From Rhodospirillaceae bacterium (GTDB lineage Bacteria > Pseudomonadota > Alphaproteobacteria > Rhodospirillales > Rhodospirillaceae), in the NCBI GenBank assembly GCA_004297485.1, contig SCTM01000314.1, positions 1 to 64,000 of the forward strand: a stretch of DNA of 64,000 bases. The letters run 5' to 3'. A program made the position numbers and the translations under genes. Positions 1 to 12,729 of this stretch are shown here, piece after piece (positions within the stretch are counted from its first letter, which is position 1; each line of letters starts with the position of its first letter). A model generated the notes under the pieces. The model was not told where the DNA came from, did not search any database, and worked only from the letters and a program-made list of their open reading frames with translations.

Positions 1-4
1 CCGG

Positions 5-1130
<1,126 letters not shown>

Positions 1131-1141
<11 letters not shown>

Positions 1142-1874
1142 GGCGCCTCCGAAACCGACCGGCGAGCCGACTCGTCGGGAGACGGGGCAGATTCAGTTCT
1201 ATGGCCGGCGTAAAGGTAAACCCCTTAACAGCGGCCGCCGCACCCTGCTCGAGACCCTGCTGCCGACGCTGACGATTCCCGCGCCGGACCCGGGCGAAAT
1301 TGTCGCCCCGCGGGGTCTTTTTTCCGCGGCGCCAGAGACTGTATGGCTGGAAATTGGTTTCGGCGGCGGCGAACATCTGGCGGCGCAGGCCGCGGCTCAT
1401 CCCGAGATCGGCTTTATCGGCTGCGAGGTTTTTCTCAACGGTGTCGCGGGGCTGTTGAAGCACGTGGACGCCCACGAACTCGACAACGTGCGGATCTTTC
1501 ACGAGGACGTCCGACGTTTGCTGCCGGCGCTGCCCGATGCCAGTTTAGGCCGGATTTTCCTGCTTTTCCCTGACCCGTGGCCCAAAACCCGCCATGCCAA
1601 GCGGCGTTTTGTGTCGACAGCGATGCTCGACGAACTGGCACGGCTGCTTGTGGACGGCGGCGAGTTACGCGTGGCCAGCGATCATCCGGTCTATGTGCGC
1701 TGGGCGCTGGCCCACGGCACCGACCACCCATTGTTTCGGTGGCACGCGCAGGGACCGGAGGATTGGCGGACGCGGCCCGTGGACGGATTCGCCACCCGCT
1801 ACGAAGAAAAAGCCATCGCCGCCGGCCGGCCACCCACATTCATGCGGTTTATCCGGCGGCCCCGATCATCTTAA
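1131..1874 (+). CDS. trmB: tRNA (guanine-N7-)-methyltransferase
   Basis: [42 protein letters not shown] open from 1047, TTG at 1131 is a plausible start overlapping the metK stop. Confidence 0.9.
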
Positions 1875-1901
1875 TGTCACGGCCGTAGTTGCGCTTCCGC
1901 C

Positions 1902-1930
1902 TTGCGTCCCAGGGCGAATCGCACTATATG
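1902..1930 (+). promoter_or_regulatory. putative sigma70-type promoter for rimP operon (TTGCGT-N17-TATATG)
   Basis: -35 TTGCGT 1902-1907, 17-bp spacer, -10 TATATG 1925-1930, upstream of the leader hairpin. Confidence 0.45.
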
Positions 1931-1963
1931 CCTTGGCATCTTCACATGTTGGAACGACTTGGG

Positions 1964-1989
1964 AAGTGGGCCGGTTGCCCACTTTTTTT
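1964..1989 (+). terminator. intrinsic terminator/attenuator in rimP leader
   Basis: AAGTGGGC(1964-1971)-CGGTT-GCCCACTT(1977-1984) perfect 8-bp stem running into a T tract. Confidence 0.75.
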
Positions 1990-2054
1990 ATTGCCCGGAT
2001 TTTGTTGCCCAAAACATCGGGCACGGGCGGCGGTCGCCAGCATGTCGTGATGGA

Positions 2055-2603
2055 GTGGTTGTGGAGCGCTTGTCCTGGCTGGAGGTACGTGTCGCACCGA
2101 CCCTCGAGGCAATGGGCTTCGAGGTGGTGCGGATAGCTGTCACCAGCGGCGCGCGCAAGACGCTGCAAGTCATGGCGGATCGCCGCGACGGCAGTCTGAT
2201 CTCTGTGGAAGATTGCGCCGAGATCAGCCAGGCCCTGTCGGCGATTTTCGATGTCGAGGAACCGTTGAATGGTGCCTATGACCTGGAGATCAGCTCGGCA
2301 GGCATTGATCGGCCGTTGACGCGGCCCAAGGACTTCGCCACCTACGCCGGCTTCGAGGCCAAGGTGGAAACAAAAGCGCCCTTGGCGGGACGGAAACGGT
2401 TTAGAGGCCTGCTGAAAGGCATGAATAGCGCGGGTGAAGTGGTGATCGACGTCGATGGCGTCGATATCGCGGTACCCATGGAAGCCATCGGCAACGCCAA
2501 GCTGGTGTTGACCGACGCACTGATTGCGGCGACTGCGGCCGGTAAGGCCTGTAACGAAAACATCGGCGGTCCCAGGCCCGCCGCTGACAACGATACTAAC
2601 TGA
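2055..2603 (+). CDS. rimP: ribosome maturation factor RimP
   Basis: ISQALSAIFDVEEPLNGAYDLEISSAGIDRPLTRPKDF; GTG start at 2055 or 2061; precedes nusA. Confidence 0.92.
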   Translation: MVVERLSWLEVRVAPTLEAMGFEVVRIAVTSGARKTLQVMADRRDGSLISVEDCAEISQALSAIFDVEEPLNGAYDLEISSAGIDRPLTRPKDFATYAGFEAKVETKAPLAGRKRFRGLLKGMNSAGEVVIDVDGVDIAVPMEAIGNAKLVLTDALIAATAAGKACNENIGGPRPAADNDTN

Positions 2604-2619
2604 GTTAGGGATTAAGACG

Positions 2620-4173
<1,554 letters not shown>

Positions 4174-4192
4174 GGCCATCGGCGGGTCCGAG

Positions 4193-4849
4193 GTGACAGG
4201 GAACGCCGTGGCAACGGCAGCACCGGTTTCCGATGACGGCATGGACGGCGACAGCCTCGAGGGGGCGGCGCCGGACGGGACGATGTCACGACGCTGTATC
4301 GTCAGCGGCGCCTCGGCACCGGCGGCGCGGATGGTGCGGTTTGTGGTCGGACCGGACGCTTTGATCGTTCCGGACGTAGATAATCGCCTGCCCGGCAGGG
4401 GTTTATGGTTGAGCGCCGACCGCGATATGGTAGAAACTGCGGCATCCAAGCGGCTGTTCGCCAAGGCCGCGCGGAGTAATGTGACGGTTCCGGCGAATCT
4501 GGCCGATCTGGTCGCGGACTTGTTGCGACGTCGGTGTCTCAATCATCTCGGCTTAGCGCGCCGCGCCGGGTTGGTGACCACCGGAGGGGAGAAGGTGCGT
4601 GCCCAGATCGCGACAGGGCATGTTGCAGTTCTGCTCGAGGCGGCGGATGGCTCGCCCCAAGAGCGTCGCAAGTTCACAGCCTTGGCACCGCAGGCGCCGG
4701 TCGTGGATGCGTTCACGAGCAGCGAACTGAGCGCGGCCCTGGGACGCGACAACGTCATACACGTGGCTTTGGCGGAAGGACGATTGACGCGCACGATACT
4801 TGACGATGCGGCGCGTTACGGCGGGCTCAAACGTCCGCCGGTAATTTGA
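4193..4849 (+). CDS. YlxR (DUF448) / L7Ae-like RNA-binding protein
   Basis: RRCIVSGASAPAARMVRFVVGPD...PGRGLWLSADRD; position between nusA and infB. Confidence 0.85.
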   Translation: MTGNAVATAAPVSDDGMDGDSLEGAAPDGTMSRRCIVSGASAPAARMVRFVVGPDALIVPDVDNRLPGRGLWLSADRDMVETAASKRLFAKAARSNVTVPANLADLVADLLRRRCLNHLGLARRAGLVTTGGEKVRAQIATGHVAVLLEAADGSPQERRKFTALAPQAPVVDAFTSSELSAALGRDNVIHVALAEGRLTRTILDDAARYGGLKRPPVI

Positions 4850-4922
4850 GACAATAGCGGCATTCAGCCGTAACGAATCACGAAGTTGATGAATCACTGA
4901 GTATAGGTACGGTCAGAGAAGC

Positions 4923-7448
4923 ATGCCGAGTGACGCGAAAACCAAGACGCCCCTGTCCTTAGGACGCGGCAAGTTGGAATTGAAGAAGACGGTCGAATCC
5001 GGACAGGTTCGGCAGAGCTTCTCCCATGGCCGTTCCAAGGTCGTGCAGGTCGAGCGCAAGCGAAAGCGCCAGTTCGAGATGGGCGCCGACGGCAAGGTGC
5101 AGGAAGTCAAGACCGCGCCGATCGGCTTCAAGGCCCGCGCCGATGAATTGCTGGCGAAGGAATCCGCGCTTCACGGATCGCTGACCGAAGACGAGAAGGC
5201 CCACCGGCTGAAGGCCCTGCAGGAGGCGATGAAGGCGGACGAGGAGTCGCGCCGCGTTGCCGACGAGGAAGCCAAACGCTTCGCCGAAGAAGAGGCCGTG
5301 CGGATCGCCGCCGAAAAGCTGTTGCCGCCTCAGGAAGCGGCGCCGGCGGTTGTAGCGGCGGTAACTGCGGAAGCAGCGCCAGCAGTCGTGACGACGCCGT
5401 CAGAGACCAAGGTTGTGGAGCTGCGCCCGGCCGTGGCCGTGCCTGGCCGACGCGCCGTCGAAGAGGAAGAAGACGAGGAATCCAGCCGGCGCAAAGCCAA
5501 GACCGGTCACAAACCGCCGACGGTCAAGCGTACCGAACCGCGCCGACGCGCGGGAAAACTGAGCCTGGGTGCCGCGCTTGCCGGCGACGATGTAGTCGAG
5601 CGCAGCCGCAGCCTCGCGGCCATGCGGCGCGCCGCCGACAAGGAGCGCCGCAAGGCGCAACTCAAACAGCCCATGAACACGGAGAAGGTGGTGCGCGAGG
5701 TCGTCGTGCCCGAAGCCATCACTGTGCAGGAGCTGTCCAACCGTATGGCCGAGCGCTCGGGCAACGTCGTCAAAGCACTTATGAAACTGGGCATCATGGC
5801 GACAATCAATGACGTGATCGATGCCGACACCGCCGAGCTGGTGGCGCAGGAGTTCGGACACCGCGTCAAACGCGTGACCGAAGACGCCGTGGAGGATGCC
5901 TTGAAAACCGGTCCGGACGAGCAGGCGGCCATGGTGCCGCGGCCGCCGGTCGTTACCGTCATGGGCCACGTCGACCACGGCAAGACATCGCTGTTGGACG
6001 CACTGCGCTCCGCCAATGTGGCAAGCGGCGAAGCCGGCGGGATCACCCAGCATATCGGCGCCTATCAGGTGCGAACGTCCGCGGGCGGAAAAATCACTTT
6101 CATCGATACGCCGGGTCACGAGGCTTTCACCGCCATGCGCGCACGCGGCGCGAAGGTCACCGACATCGTCATTCTGGTGGTCGCGGCGGACGACGGCATC
6201 ATGCCGCAAACCATCGAAGCCATCCGGCACGCCAAGGCCGCCGAGGTGCCGATCATCGTTGCCATCAACAAGATGGATAAACCGGGTGCGAACCCCAATA
6301 AGGTCAAGACCGAACTTCTGAGCCACGAAGTCGTGGTCGAAGACATGGGCGGCGAGACTTTGTGCATCGAGGTCTCGGCGGTCAAGAAAACCAACCTCGA
6401 CAAGCTTGAAGAAGCCATTCTGCTCCAAGCCGAAGTGCTCGACCTGAGAGCGAACCCGCGCCGGTCGGCCGAAGGCAGCATCATCGAAGCGAAGATGGAA
6501 AAGGGCGTCGGCTCGGTCGGTACCGTGCTGATCCAGCGTGGCACTTTGCATGTGGGCGACATCTTCGTTGCCGGCGCGGAATCGGGACGCGTGCGCGCCC
6601 TGGTGAACGAGCACGGCAAGCAGGTGAAGTCCGCCGGTCCGTCGGCGCCGGTGGAAGTCATCGGCTTCGGCGGCACGCCGTCGGCCGGTGACGATTTCGT
6701 CGTTGTCGAAGATGAAGTGCGTGCCCGCGAGGTGTCCGAGTTCCGCAAACGCAAGATGCGCGAAAAGGAACAGCTGGCCAACGCCGCCGGCTCGACCATG
6801 GAGCAGATGTTCGCCAAGATCAAAGCCGGCGTCGCCAAGGAATTGGCGGTGGTGGTGAAGGCCGACGTGCAGGGATCGGTGGAAGCCCTGACCGGAACTC
6901 TGTCGAAAATCGGCAGCGAGGAAATCAAGGTCAACGTGATCTATGGCGGCGTCGGCCCCATCAACGAATCCGACGTGACGCTGGCGAAAGCAAGTGGCGC
7001 GGTGATTATCGGCTTTAACGTCCGTGCCAACAGCCAGGCCCGCGAGACGGCCAAGCGCGACAACATCGACGTCCGTTATTACTCGATCATCTATGAAGTG
7101 GCGGACGATGTAACGGCAGTGGTCACCGGCATGCTGGCGCCGCGCTTCAAAGAAGCGTTCATCGGCTATGCGGAGATTCGCGAAGTGTTCAACATCACCA
7201 AGACCGGCAAGGTCGCCGGCTGCATGGTGACGCAAGGCGTGATCAAGCGCGGCTGCAAAGTACGCCTGCTGCGCGACAACGTCGTCATCCACGAAGGCGA
7301 TCTGTCACAGCTCAAGCGGTTCAAGGACGACGTGAAGGAAGTCCGCGAAGGCTTCGAGTGCGGCATGGCACTCGCCAACTATCAGGACATCCAGAAGGGC
7401 GATGTCATCGAGTGCTTCGAAATGGAGAAAGTGGCGGCTACGCTTTAA
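4923..7448 (+). CDS. infB: translation initiation factor IF-2
   Basis: [53 protein letters not shown]. Confidence 0.99.
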   Translation: MPSDAKTKTPLSLGRGKLELKKTVESGQVRQSFSHGRSKVVQVERKRKRQFEMGADGKVQEVKTAPIGFKARADELLAKESALHGSLTEDEKAHRLKALQEAMKADEESRRVADEEAKRFAEEEAVRIAAEKLLPPQEAAPAVVAAVTAEAAPAVVTTPSETKVVELRPAVAVPGRRAVEEEEDEESSRRKAKTGHKPPTVKRTEPRRRAGKLSLGAALAGDDVVERSRSLAAMRRAADKERRKAQLKQPMNTEKVVREVVVPEAITVQELSNRMAERSGNVVKALMKLGIMATINDVIDADTAELVAQEFGHRVKRVTEDAVEDALKTGPDEQAAMVPRPPVVTVMGHVDHGKTSLLDALRSANVASGEAGGITQHIGAYQVRTSAGGKITFIDTPGHEAFTAMRARGAKVTDIVILVVAADDGIMPQTIEAIRHAKAAEVPIIVAINKMDKPGANPNKVKTELLSHEVVVEDMGGETLCIEVSAVKKTNLDKLEEAILLQAEVLDLRANPRRSAEGSIIEAKMEKGVGSVGTVLIQRGTLHVGDIFVAGAESGRVRALVNEHGKQVKSAGPSAPVEVIGFGGTPSAGDDFVVVEDEVRAREVSEFRKRKMREKEQLANAAGSTMEQMFAKIKAGVAKELAVVVKADVQGSVEALTGTLSKIGSEEIKVNVIYGGVGPINESDVTLAKASGAVIIGFNVRANSQARETAKRDNIDVRYYSIIYEVADDVTAVVTGMLAPRFKEAFIGYAEIREVFNITKTGKVAGCMVTQGVIKRGCKVRLLRDNVVIHEGDLSQLKRFKDDVKEVREGFECGMALANYQDIQKGDVIECFEMEKVAATL

Positions 7449-7571
7449 ACGCTACTGTTTTTCGAAGCAGGGCCCGCGACGCCGGTTAACATCGCCGCGC
7501 GCGAGACTCGTGAGATCATCTTTTTGTTTGAGCACGATCTTTACGGATCATGCTTTGAGGACCGCCCCATC

Positions 7572-8009
7572 ATGCCGAGACACCGCAGCAAGCCCCCGGG
7601 CCAGCGCCAATTGCGGGTGGGCGAGGAAATCCGTCACGTGCTTGCCTACATTTTCGAGCGCGAGACCCTGCGCGATCCGGCGCTGGCGAACGTGCGCCTG
7701 ACCGTGACCGAGGTCCGTCCGTCCGCCGACCTCCGCCATGCCCGCGTCTATGTGGTGCCCTTGGGCGGCGGCGATATGCCCAAGATTCTCGATGGTCTCG
7801 CACGGGTCAAACCGTTTCTGCGCCGGGAGATGGCCGCGCGGGTGAATATGCGGTTCATCCCCGATCTGTCGTTTGCCGCCGACAACAGCTTCGACGAGGC
7901 GGCGCACATTCTCCAGCTTCTCCACAAACCCGAAGTCGCACGCGATCTTCAACCTCACGACTCAGCCGACGGTGACGACGGTCAAATCGGCGAAGCCGAT
8001 GACGTCTAA
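7572..8009 (+). CDS. rbfA: ribosome-binding factor A
   Basis: RQLRVGEEIRHVLAYIFERETLRDPALANVRLTVTEVRPSADLRHARVYV. Confidence 0.95.
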   Translation: MPRHRSKPPGQRQLRVGEEIRHVLAYIFERETLRDPALANVRLTVTEVRPSADLRHARVYVVPLGGGDMPKILDGLARVKPFLRREMAARVNMRFIPDLSFAADNSFDEAAHILQLLHKPEVARDLQPHDSADGDDGQIGEADDV

Positions 8010-8925
8010 GACGCGGGGCCGGCCGGTCCATGGCTGGATTGCGGTCGATAAGCCGACGGGAATTACCGCCGCCGCCGTGGTCGCCCGGGTGAAACGGGCC
8101 CTGGACGCGGCAAAAGTCGGGCATGCAGGCACGCTCGACCCCTTGGCCACCGGAATCCTGCCCATCGCCTTGGGCGAAGCGACCAAGACCGCCGCTTTCG
8201 CCATGGACGCAACCAAGGTCTACACCTTCGAGGCCACCTGGGGCACGGCCACCTCCACCGACGACTGCGAAGGGGAAGTGGTCGCAACCAGCACACAAAG
8301 GCCTGCCGCGGCGGCGATCATTCAAGCCTTGCCGGCCTTTACCGGCGACATCATGCAAACGCCGCCGGTGTATTCGGCCATCAAGGTGAACGGCCAACGG
8401 GCCTACGCTCTAGCGCGTCGTGACGAGACCGTGACCCTGGCTTCGCGCCCCGTCACCGTGCGGCGCTTCGTCCTGACCGGCACCCCCGATGCCGACCATG
8501 CCTGTTTCGAAGTGGAGTGCGGCAAGGGCACCTACATCCGCGCGCTGGTCCGCGACCTGGCACAAGCCATTGGAACTGTTGGACATATTTCGAAACTGCG
8601 GCGCACCCGCTGTGGCGTTTTCGCCGAATCGGCGGCGATTTCCCTGGCAATGCTGGAGACCCTCGGGCATAAAGCCGCCGATTCCGAGTATCTTCTCCCT
8701 GTCACGACCGTGCTGGACGACATCCCGGCTCTGGCCCTGACGGAAGAAGAGACCCGCCGCGTCCGCCTCGGCCAAGCCATAGCACTTTGGCCCGTGGCAA
8801 AGCGCAGTCCCCTCACCGGTCTGAGTCCAGGCATGGCCGTTCAGGTCAGGTGCGGAGACAAGCTGATTGCGGTTGCGGAGGTCGGTGACGGAATGGTCCG
8901 TCCCGTCCGGGTCATGAATCTCTGA
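7999..8925 (+). CDS. truB: tRNA pseudouridine(55) synthase TruB
   Basis: [38 protein letters not shown]; start overlaps rbfA end. Confidence 0.97.
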   Translation: MTSKTRGRPVHGWIAVDKPTGITAAAVVARVKRALDAAKVGHAGTLDPLATGILPIALGEATKTAAFAMDATKVYTFEATWGTATSTDDCEGEVVATSTQRPAAAAIIQALPAFTGDIMQTPPVYSAIKVNGQRAYALARRDETVTLASRPVTVRRFVLTGTPDADHACFEVECGKGTYIRALVRDLAQAIGTVGHISKLRRTRCGVFAESAAISLAMLETLGHKAADSEYLLPVTTVLDDIPALALTEEETRRVRLGQAIALWPVAKRSPLTGLSPGMAVQVRCGDKLIAVAEVGDGMVRPVRVMNL

Positions 8926-8942
8926 TATTGAAGGAGTCCCCG

Positions 8943-9212
8943 ATGTCGATTTCACCTGAGCGCAAGCAAGCGCTCATCAAGGAATATGCCACTGCGGCTA
9001 ACGATTCCGGTTCGCCGGAAGTGCAAGTGGCGGTTCTCTCCGAGCGCATCAAGAACCTGACCGAGCACCTTAAGGGCCACACCAAGGACAATCATTCCCG
9101 GCGTGGTCTGCTCGTGATGGTCGGTCAGCGTCGGCGCATGCTCGACTACCTGAAGAGCACGTCGACAGAACGCTATGACTCGCTGATCGCACGTCTCGGC
9201 CTACGCCGCTAA
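8943..9212 (+). CDS. rpsO: 30S ribosomal protein S15
   Basis: [36 protein letters not shown]...HSRRGLL. Confidence 0.99.
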   Translation: MSISPERKQALIKEYATAANDSGSPEVQVAVLSERIKNLTEHLKGHTKDNHSRRGLLVMVGQRRRMLDYLKSTSTERYDSLIARLGLRR

Positions 9213-9247
9213 TATAACCATGTCTGTGCATTGCGTTATTGACGGCA

Positions 9248-9267
9248 CGCACTCGGCAACGAGTGCG
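9248..9267 (+). ncRNA. hairpin with GNRA-type tetraloop in the rpsO-pnp intergenic region
   Basis: CGCACTCG-GCAA-CGAGTGCG, perfect 8-bp stem. Confidence 0.5.
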
Positions 9268-9339
9268 GCATGTCGGCGCGTGCGTTTGGACAACGACAGC
9301 GTTTCACGGCAGGTGCCGTAAGGCGTTGACTTGAGCGTG

Positions 9340-9364
9340 ACCGCGATGTCGCGGTTCGTTTTTT
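9340..9364 (+). terminator. putative rpsO terminator / pnp leader attenuator
   Basis: ACCGCG-ATGT-CGCGGT stem followed by T-rich tract. Confidence 0.6.
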
Positions 9365-9368
9365 AAGG

Positions 9369-9476
9369 CGCGTCGCCCACGGGGATGGACCCCTTGCGAC
9401 GCGGGATCGAAACCTCGGCTCTCACCCTATCGTTCCGCCTGCGGCAAGGGCCGCAGACCACGGACGGTGAGCCGAG
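9369..9476 (+). promoter_or_regulatory. structured 5' leader of pnp (two large stem-loops)
   Basis: CGCGTCGC(9369-9376)/GCGACGCG(9396-9403) with inner GGGG/CCCC; CTCGGCTC..TCACC(9414-9426)/GGTGAGCCGAG(9466-9476) enclosing CTGCGG/CCGCAG. Confidence 0.55.
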
Positions 9477-9522
9477 CGCACAATCCGGTGCCGGTCCATT
9501 AGGGAAGAAGGAAGTAAAACAC

Positions 9523-11655
9523 ATGTCTATGTTCAAAGTATTCCGCAAGGAGATCAACTGGGGCGGCCGCAAGCTGGTGCTGGAAACCGGCCGTGTCGCG
9601 CGTCAGGCCGACGGCGCCGTCATGGCGACCTACGGCGAGACCACGGTGCTCTGCACCGCCGTCGGCACGCGGACGCCGAAGCCCGGCATCGATTTCTTTC
9701 CGTTGACGGTCAACTATCAGGAAAAGACCTTCGCCGCGGGCAAGATCCCCGGTGGCTTTTTCAAGCGTGAAGGACGCCCGACGGAAAAGGAAACACTGAC
9801 CTCGCGTCTGATCGATCGCCCGATCCGTCCCCTGTTCCATCCGTCCTATCGCAACGAAACCCAGGTTGTCTGCACCGTCCTGTCCCACGATCTCAAGAAC
9901 GATCCGGATGTGGTCGCCATGATCGGCGCATCGGCCGCGTTGACCATCTCGGGCATTCCGTTCCTGGGCCCCATCGGTGCCGCGCGCGTCGGTTACATCG
10001 ACGGCCAGTTCGCTCTCAACCCCACCAGCGACGATCTCGTCAAGTCACAGCTTGACCTGGTTCTGGCTGCCACCCACGAAGGTGTGCTGATGGTGGAATC
10101 CATGGCACACGAGTTGAGCGAAGAGATCATGCTTGGCGCTGTGACGTTCGGCCACGAGCAGATGAAGCCCGTGATCGACGCCATCATCGGCCTCGCCGAA
10201 ATGTGCGCCAAGGAGCCGTTCGATCTGACGCCGGAAGCACCGGAAGTCGCAGTGGTGAAAGGCAAGTTCAAGAGCTTCGCTCCCGAGCTGGCCACCGCCT
10301 ACACGAATCAAGTGAAGCAGGATCGTTACGCCGCCGTCGGCGACGTGAAGAAGAAGGCCGTCGCCAGCCTGGGCGACAATGCCGCCGAAGTCGCAATCGC
10401 CGGGAAGGTGTTGAAGGAAATGGAAGCGGACGTGGTCCGCAACAACATCCTCGACACCGGCAAGCGTATCGACGGCCGCGACACCAAGACCGTGCGCCAG
10501 ATTGAAATCGATATCGGCGTGCTGCCGCGCGCTCATGGCTCGGCCCTGTTCACCCGCGGCGAAACCCAAGCCCTGGTGACAGCCACCCTCGGCACCGGCC
10601 AGGACGAGCAGATCATCGACGCGCTCGAGGGCGAGTACCGCGAGTACTTCATGCTGCATTATAATTTCCCGCCCTACTCCGTCGGCGAGACCGGCCGCAT
10701 GAGCGGTCCGGGACGGCGCGAAATCGGCCACGGCAAGCTGGCCTGGCGCGCGATCAAGCCGTTGATTCCGAGCCGCGAGAACTTCCCCTATACCTTGCGC
10801 ATCGTGTCCGAGATCACCGAGTCCAATGGATCTTCTTCCATGGCGACGGTGTGCGGCACGTCCTTGGCGATGATGGATGCGGGCGTGCCTATTGCCCGTC
10901 CCGTGGCCGGCATCGCCATGGGCCTGATCAAGGAAGGTTCGCGTTTCGCGGTGCTGTCCGACATTCTTGGCGACGAGGATCACCTCGGCGACATGGATTT
11001 CAAGGTCGCGGGAACCGCGACCGGCGTGACCTCGCTGCAGATGGACATCAAGATCACGTCCATCACCCGCGAGATCATGGACATCGCCCTGCGCCAAGCC
11101 AAGGATGGCCGTCTGCACATCCTGGGCGAAATGAGCAAGGTGATGACCGGCGCACGCCAGGAAGTCGCCGAGCACGCACCGCGCATCACCACGCTGCATG
11201 TGCCGAAGGATAAGATCCGCGAGATCATCGGCACGGGCGGCAAGGTCATTCGTGAACTGCAGGAAAGCACAGGCACCAAGATCGACATCGAGGACGACGG
11301 CACCGTGCGCGTGGCCTCGGCCGACGGCGACAAGATGAACGAAGCGGTGCGTCGCATCCGCGACATCGTCGCCGAGCCGGAAGTGGGCGTGATCTACACG
11401 GGCACCGTGGTCAAGACCATGGACTTCGGCGCGTTCGTGAACTTCCTCGGGAAGCGTGACGGCCTGGTCCACATCTCCGAGCTGGCCCCGCGTCGGGTGC
11501 AGCAAGTCTCCGAGGTGGTCAAGGAAGGCGATGTGGTCAAGGTGAAGTGCCTTGGCGTCGACGATCGCGGCAAGGTCAAGCTGTCCATGAAGCGGGTGGA
11601 TCAAGCCACCGGCCAGGACCTGGACAGCGCCGAACAGGCGTCGGCCGGAGCCTAA
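9523..11655 (+). CDS. pnp: polyribonucleotide nucleotidyltransferase
   Basis: RNase PH domains, KH ([17 protein letters not shown]) and S1 ([28 protein letters not shown]) domains. Confidence 0.99.
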   Translation: MSMFKVFRKEINWGGRKLVLETGRVARQADGAVMATYGETTVLCTAVGTRTPKPGIDFFPLTVNYQEKTFAAGKIPGGFFKREGRPTEKETLTSRLIDRPIRPLFHPSYRNETQVVCTVLSHDLKNDPDVVAMIGASAALTISGIPFLGPIGAARVGYIDGQFALNPTSDDLVKSQLDLVLAATHEGVLMVESMAHELSEEIMLGAVTFGHEQMKPVIDAIIGLAEMCAKEPFDLTPEAPEVAVVKGKFKSFAPELATAYTNQVKQDRYAAVGDVKKKAVASLGDNAAEVAIAGKVLKEMEADVVRNNILDTGKRIDGRDTKTVRQIEIDIGVLPRAHGSALFTRGETQALVTATLGTGQDEQIIDALEGEYREYFMLHYNFPPYSVGETGRMSGPGRREIGHGKLAWRAIKPLIPSRENFPYTLRIVSEITESNGSSSMATVCGTSLAMMDAGVPIARPVAGIAMGLIKEGSRFAVLSDILGDEDHLGDMDFKVAGTATGVTSLQMDIKITSITREIMDIALRQAKDGRLHILGEMSKVMTGARQEVAEHAPRITTLHVPKDKIREIIGTGGKVIRELQESTGTKIDIEDDGTVRVASADGDKMNEAVRRIRDIVAEPEVGVIYTGTVVKTMDFGAFVNFLGKRDGLVHISELAPRRVQQVSEVVKEGDVVKVKCLGVDDRGKVKLSMKRVDQATGQDLDSAEQASAGA

Positions 11656-11663
11656 GGAATCGG

Positions 11664-11759
11664 GGCGTGACGTGCTCGTGGTCCGATGATTTTAACATTC
11701 GCAAGACAGCCTACCGAACCGGGATGTGAATGTTAGAATCGGACCACTAGTGTCACGCC
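11664..11759. repeat. long imperfect inverted repeat between pnp and the downstream GDPD gene
   Basis: GGCGTGAC...GTGGTCCGAT...TAACATTC / GAATGTTA...ATCGGACCAC...GTCACGCC, three matched blocks around a ~26-nt loop. Confidence 0.75.
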
Positions 11760-11786
11760 TCATCTTTTTGGCCCGATATTTTTGGT

Positions 11787-12539
11787 ATGCATCTCCCACG
11801 CATTATCGCCCATCGCGGTGCATCGGCCGTAGCGCCCGAGAATACCCTCGCGGCGTTCCGGGCTGCCGCCGCTGCCGGCGCCCAGTGGGTGGAGTTTGAT
11901 GTGGCGTTGACCAGTGATGGGCGGCCGGTGGTCTTCCACGATGACCGCCTGGACCGCACGTCCGACGGCACAGGCCTGCTTGCCGAAACGTCGTTTGAGA
12001 CATTGAAGCATCTTGATGCGGGAAGCTGGTTCGCGCCCACCTTCGCCGGAGAAATGATTCCGACTTTGGAAGAGGTTCTCGAGACCCTCGAAACCCTCGC
12101 CCTGGGATTCAATATGGAGATCAAGCCGGATCTGGGACGGGAAGTGGCGACGGCCCATACCGCGCTCACGATCACCGCCGCCGACTGGCCCGAGGCATCG
12201 GCGCCGCCGCTGATCTCAAGCTTTTCCCGCATCGCCGTCGCCGTGGCGCGGGATGAGCAACCCCAATGGCCACGGAGTTTACTGTTCGATCGCCGCCCCC
12301 TGGACTGGCGCGAGATCGGCCAGGAACTGAAGCTCACGGGCTTCGGCGCCAATCAGCAGCACCTGGACCGGGATCAGGTCGCTGAACTCAAGGACGCCGG
12401 ATTCCGGCTGACCGCCTATACTGTTAACACCGTCGAGCGGGCGCAGATTCTGTTCGCCTGGGGCGTGGACGCCGTATTCACCGATACGCCGGGCACCATG
12501 GTACCCGCTTGCGCGACTTTCGGGACCGGGCACCAGTAA
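11787..12539 (+). CDS. glycerophosphodiester phosphodiesterase
   Basis: IIAHRGASAVAPENTLAAFRAA, EFDVALTSDGRPVVFHDDRLDRTSDG. Confidence 0.93.
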   Translation: MHLPRIIAHRGASAVAPENTLAAFRAAAAAGAQWVEFDVALTSDGRPVVFHDDRLDRTSDGTGLLAETSFETLKHLDAGSWFAPTFAGEMIPTLEEVLETLETLALGFNMEIKPDLGREVATAHTALTITAADWPEASAPPLISSFSRIAVAVARDEQPQWPRSLLFDRRPLDWREIGQELKLTGFGANQQHLDRDQVAELKDAGFRLTAYTVNTVERAQILFAWGVDAVFTDTPGTMVPACATFGTGHQ

Positions 12540-12572
12540 TGGTTTGTCGCCCTAACGTCATAGGAGCGCATC

Positions 12573-12601
12573 TTGGTTCGGGCCGAGATTGCGCCTATAT
12601 T
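12573..12601 (+). promoter_or_regulatory. putative promoter TTGGTT-N17-TATATT
   Basis: -35/-10 with 17-bp spacing ~130 bp upstream of the NMO-like gene. Confidence 0.4.
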
Positions 12602-12729
12602 AGCCGCGCCGTGTTTTTCCGCCCGAGACAACGGGCCGTAAAGGGGCGTGGGGGCTTCCTTGCGGCGCCGGGTGGCGGATGCGAAGCGCTTTCACACATT
12701 GCTGCAATAGATACCGCGAGGCATGAGGC

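Noticed and set aside
5340-5400. Ala/Val/Glu-rich repeats in infB N-terminus
   Set aside because: Low-complexity IF2 N-terminal linkers are normal for the family.
5400-7292. 630-aa ORF antisense to infB
   Set aside because: Same codon-composition artefact; no recognisable domain and infB fully explains the region.
10045-11604. 519-aa ORF antisense to pnp
   Set aside because: Same artefact; lies entirely within pnp.
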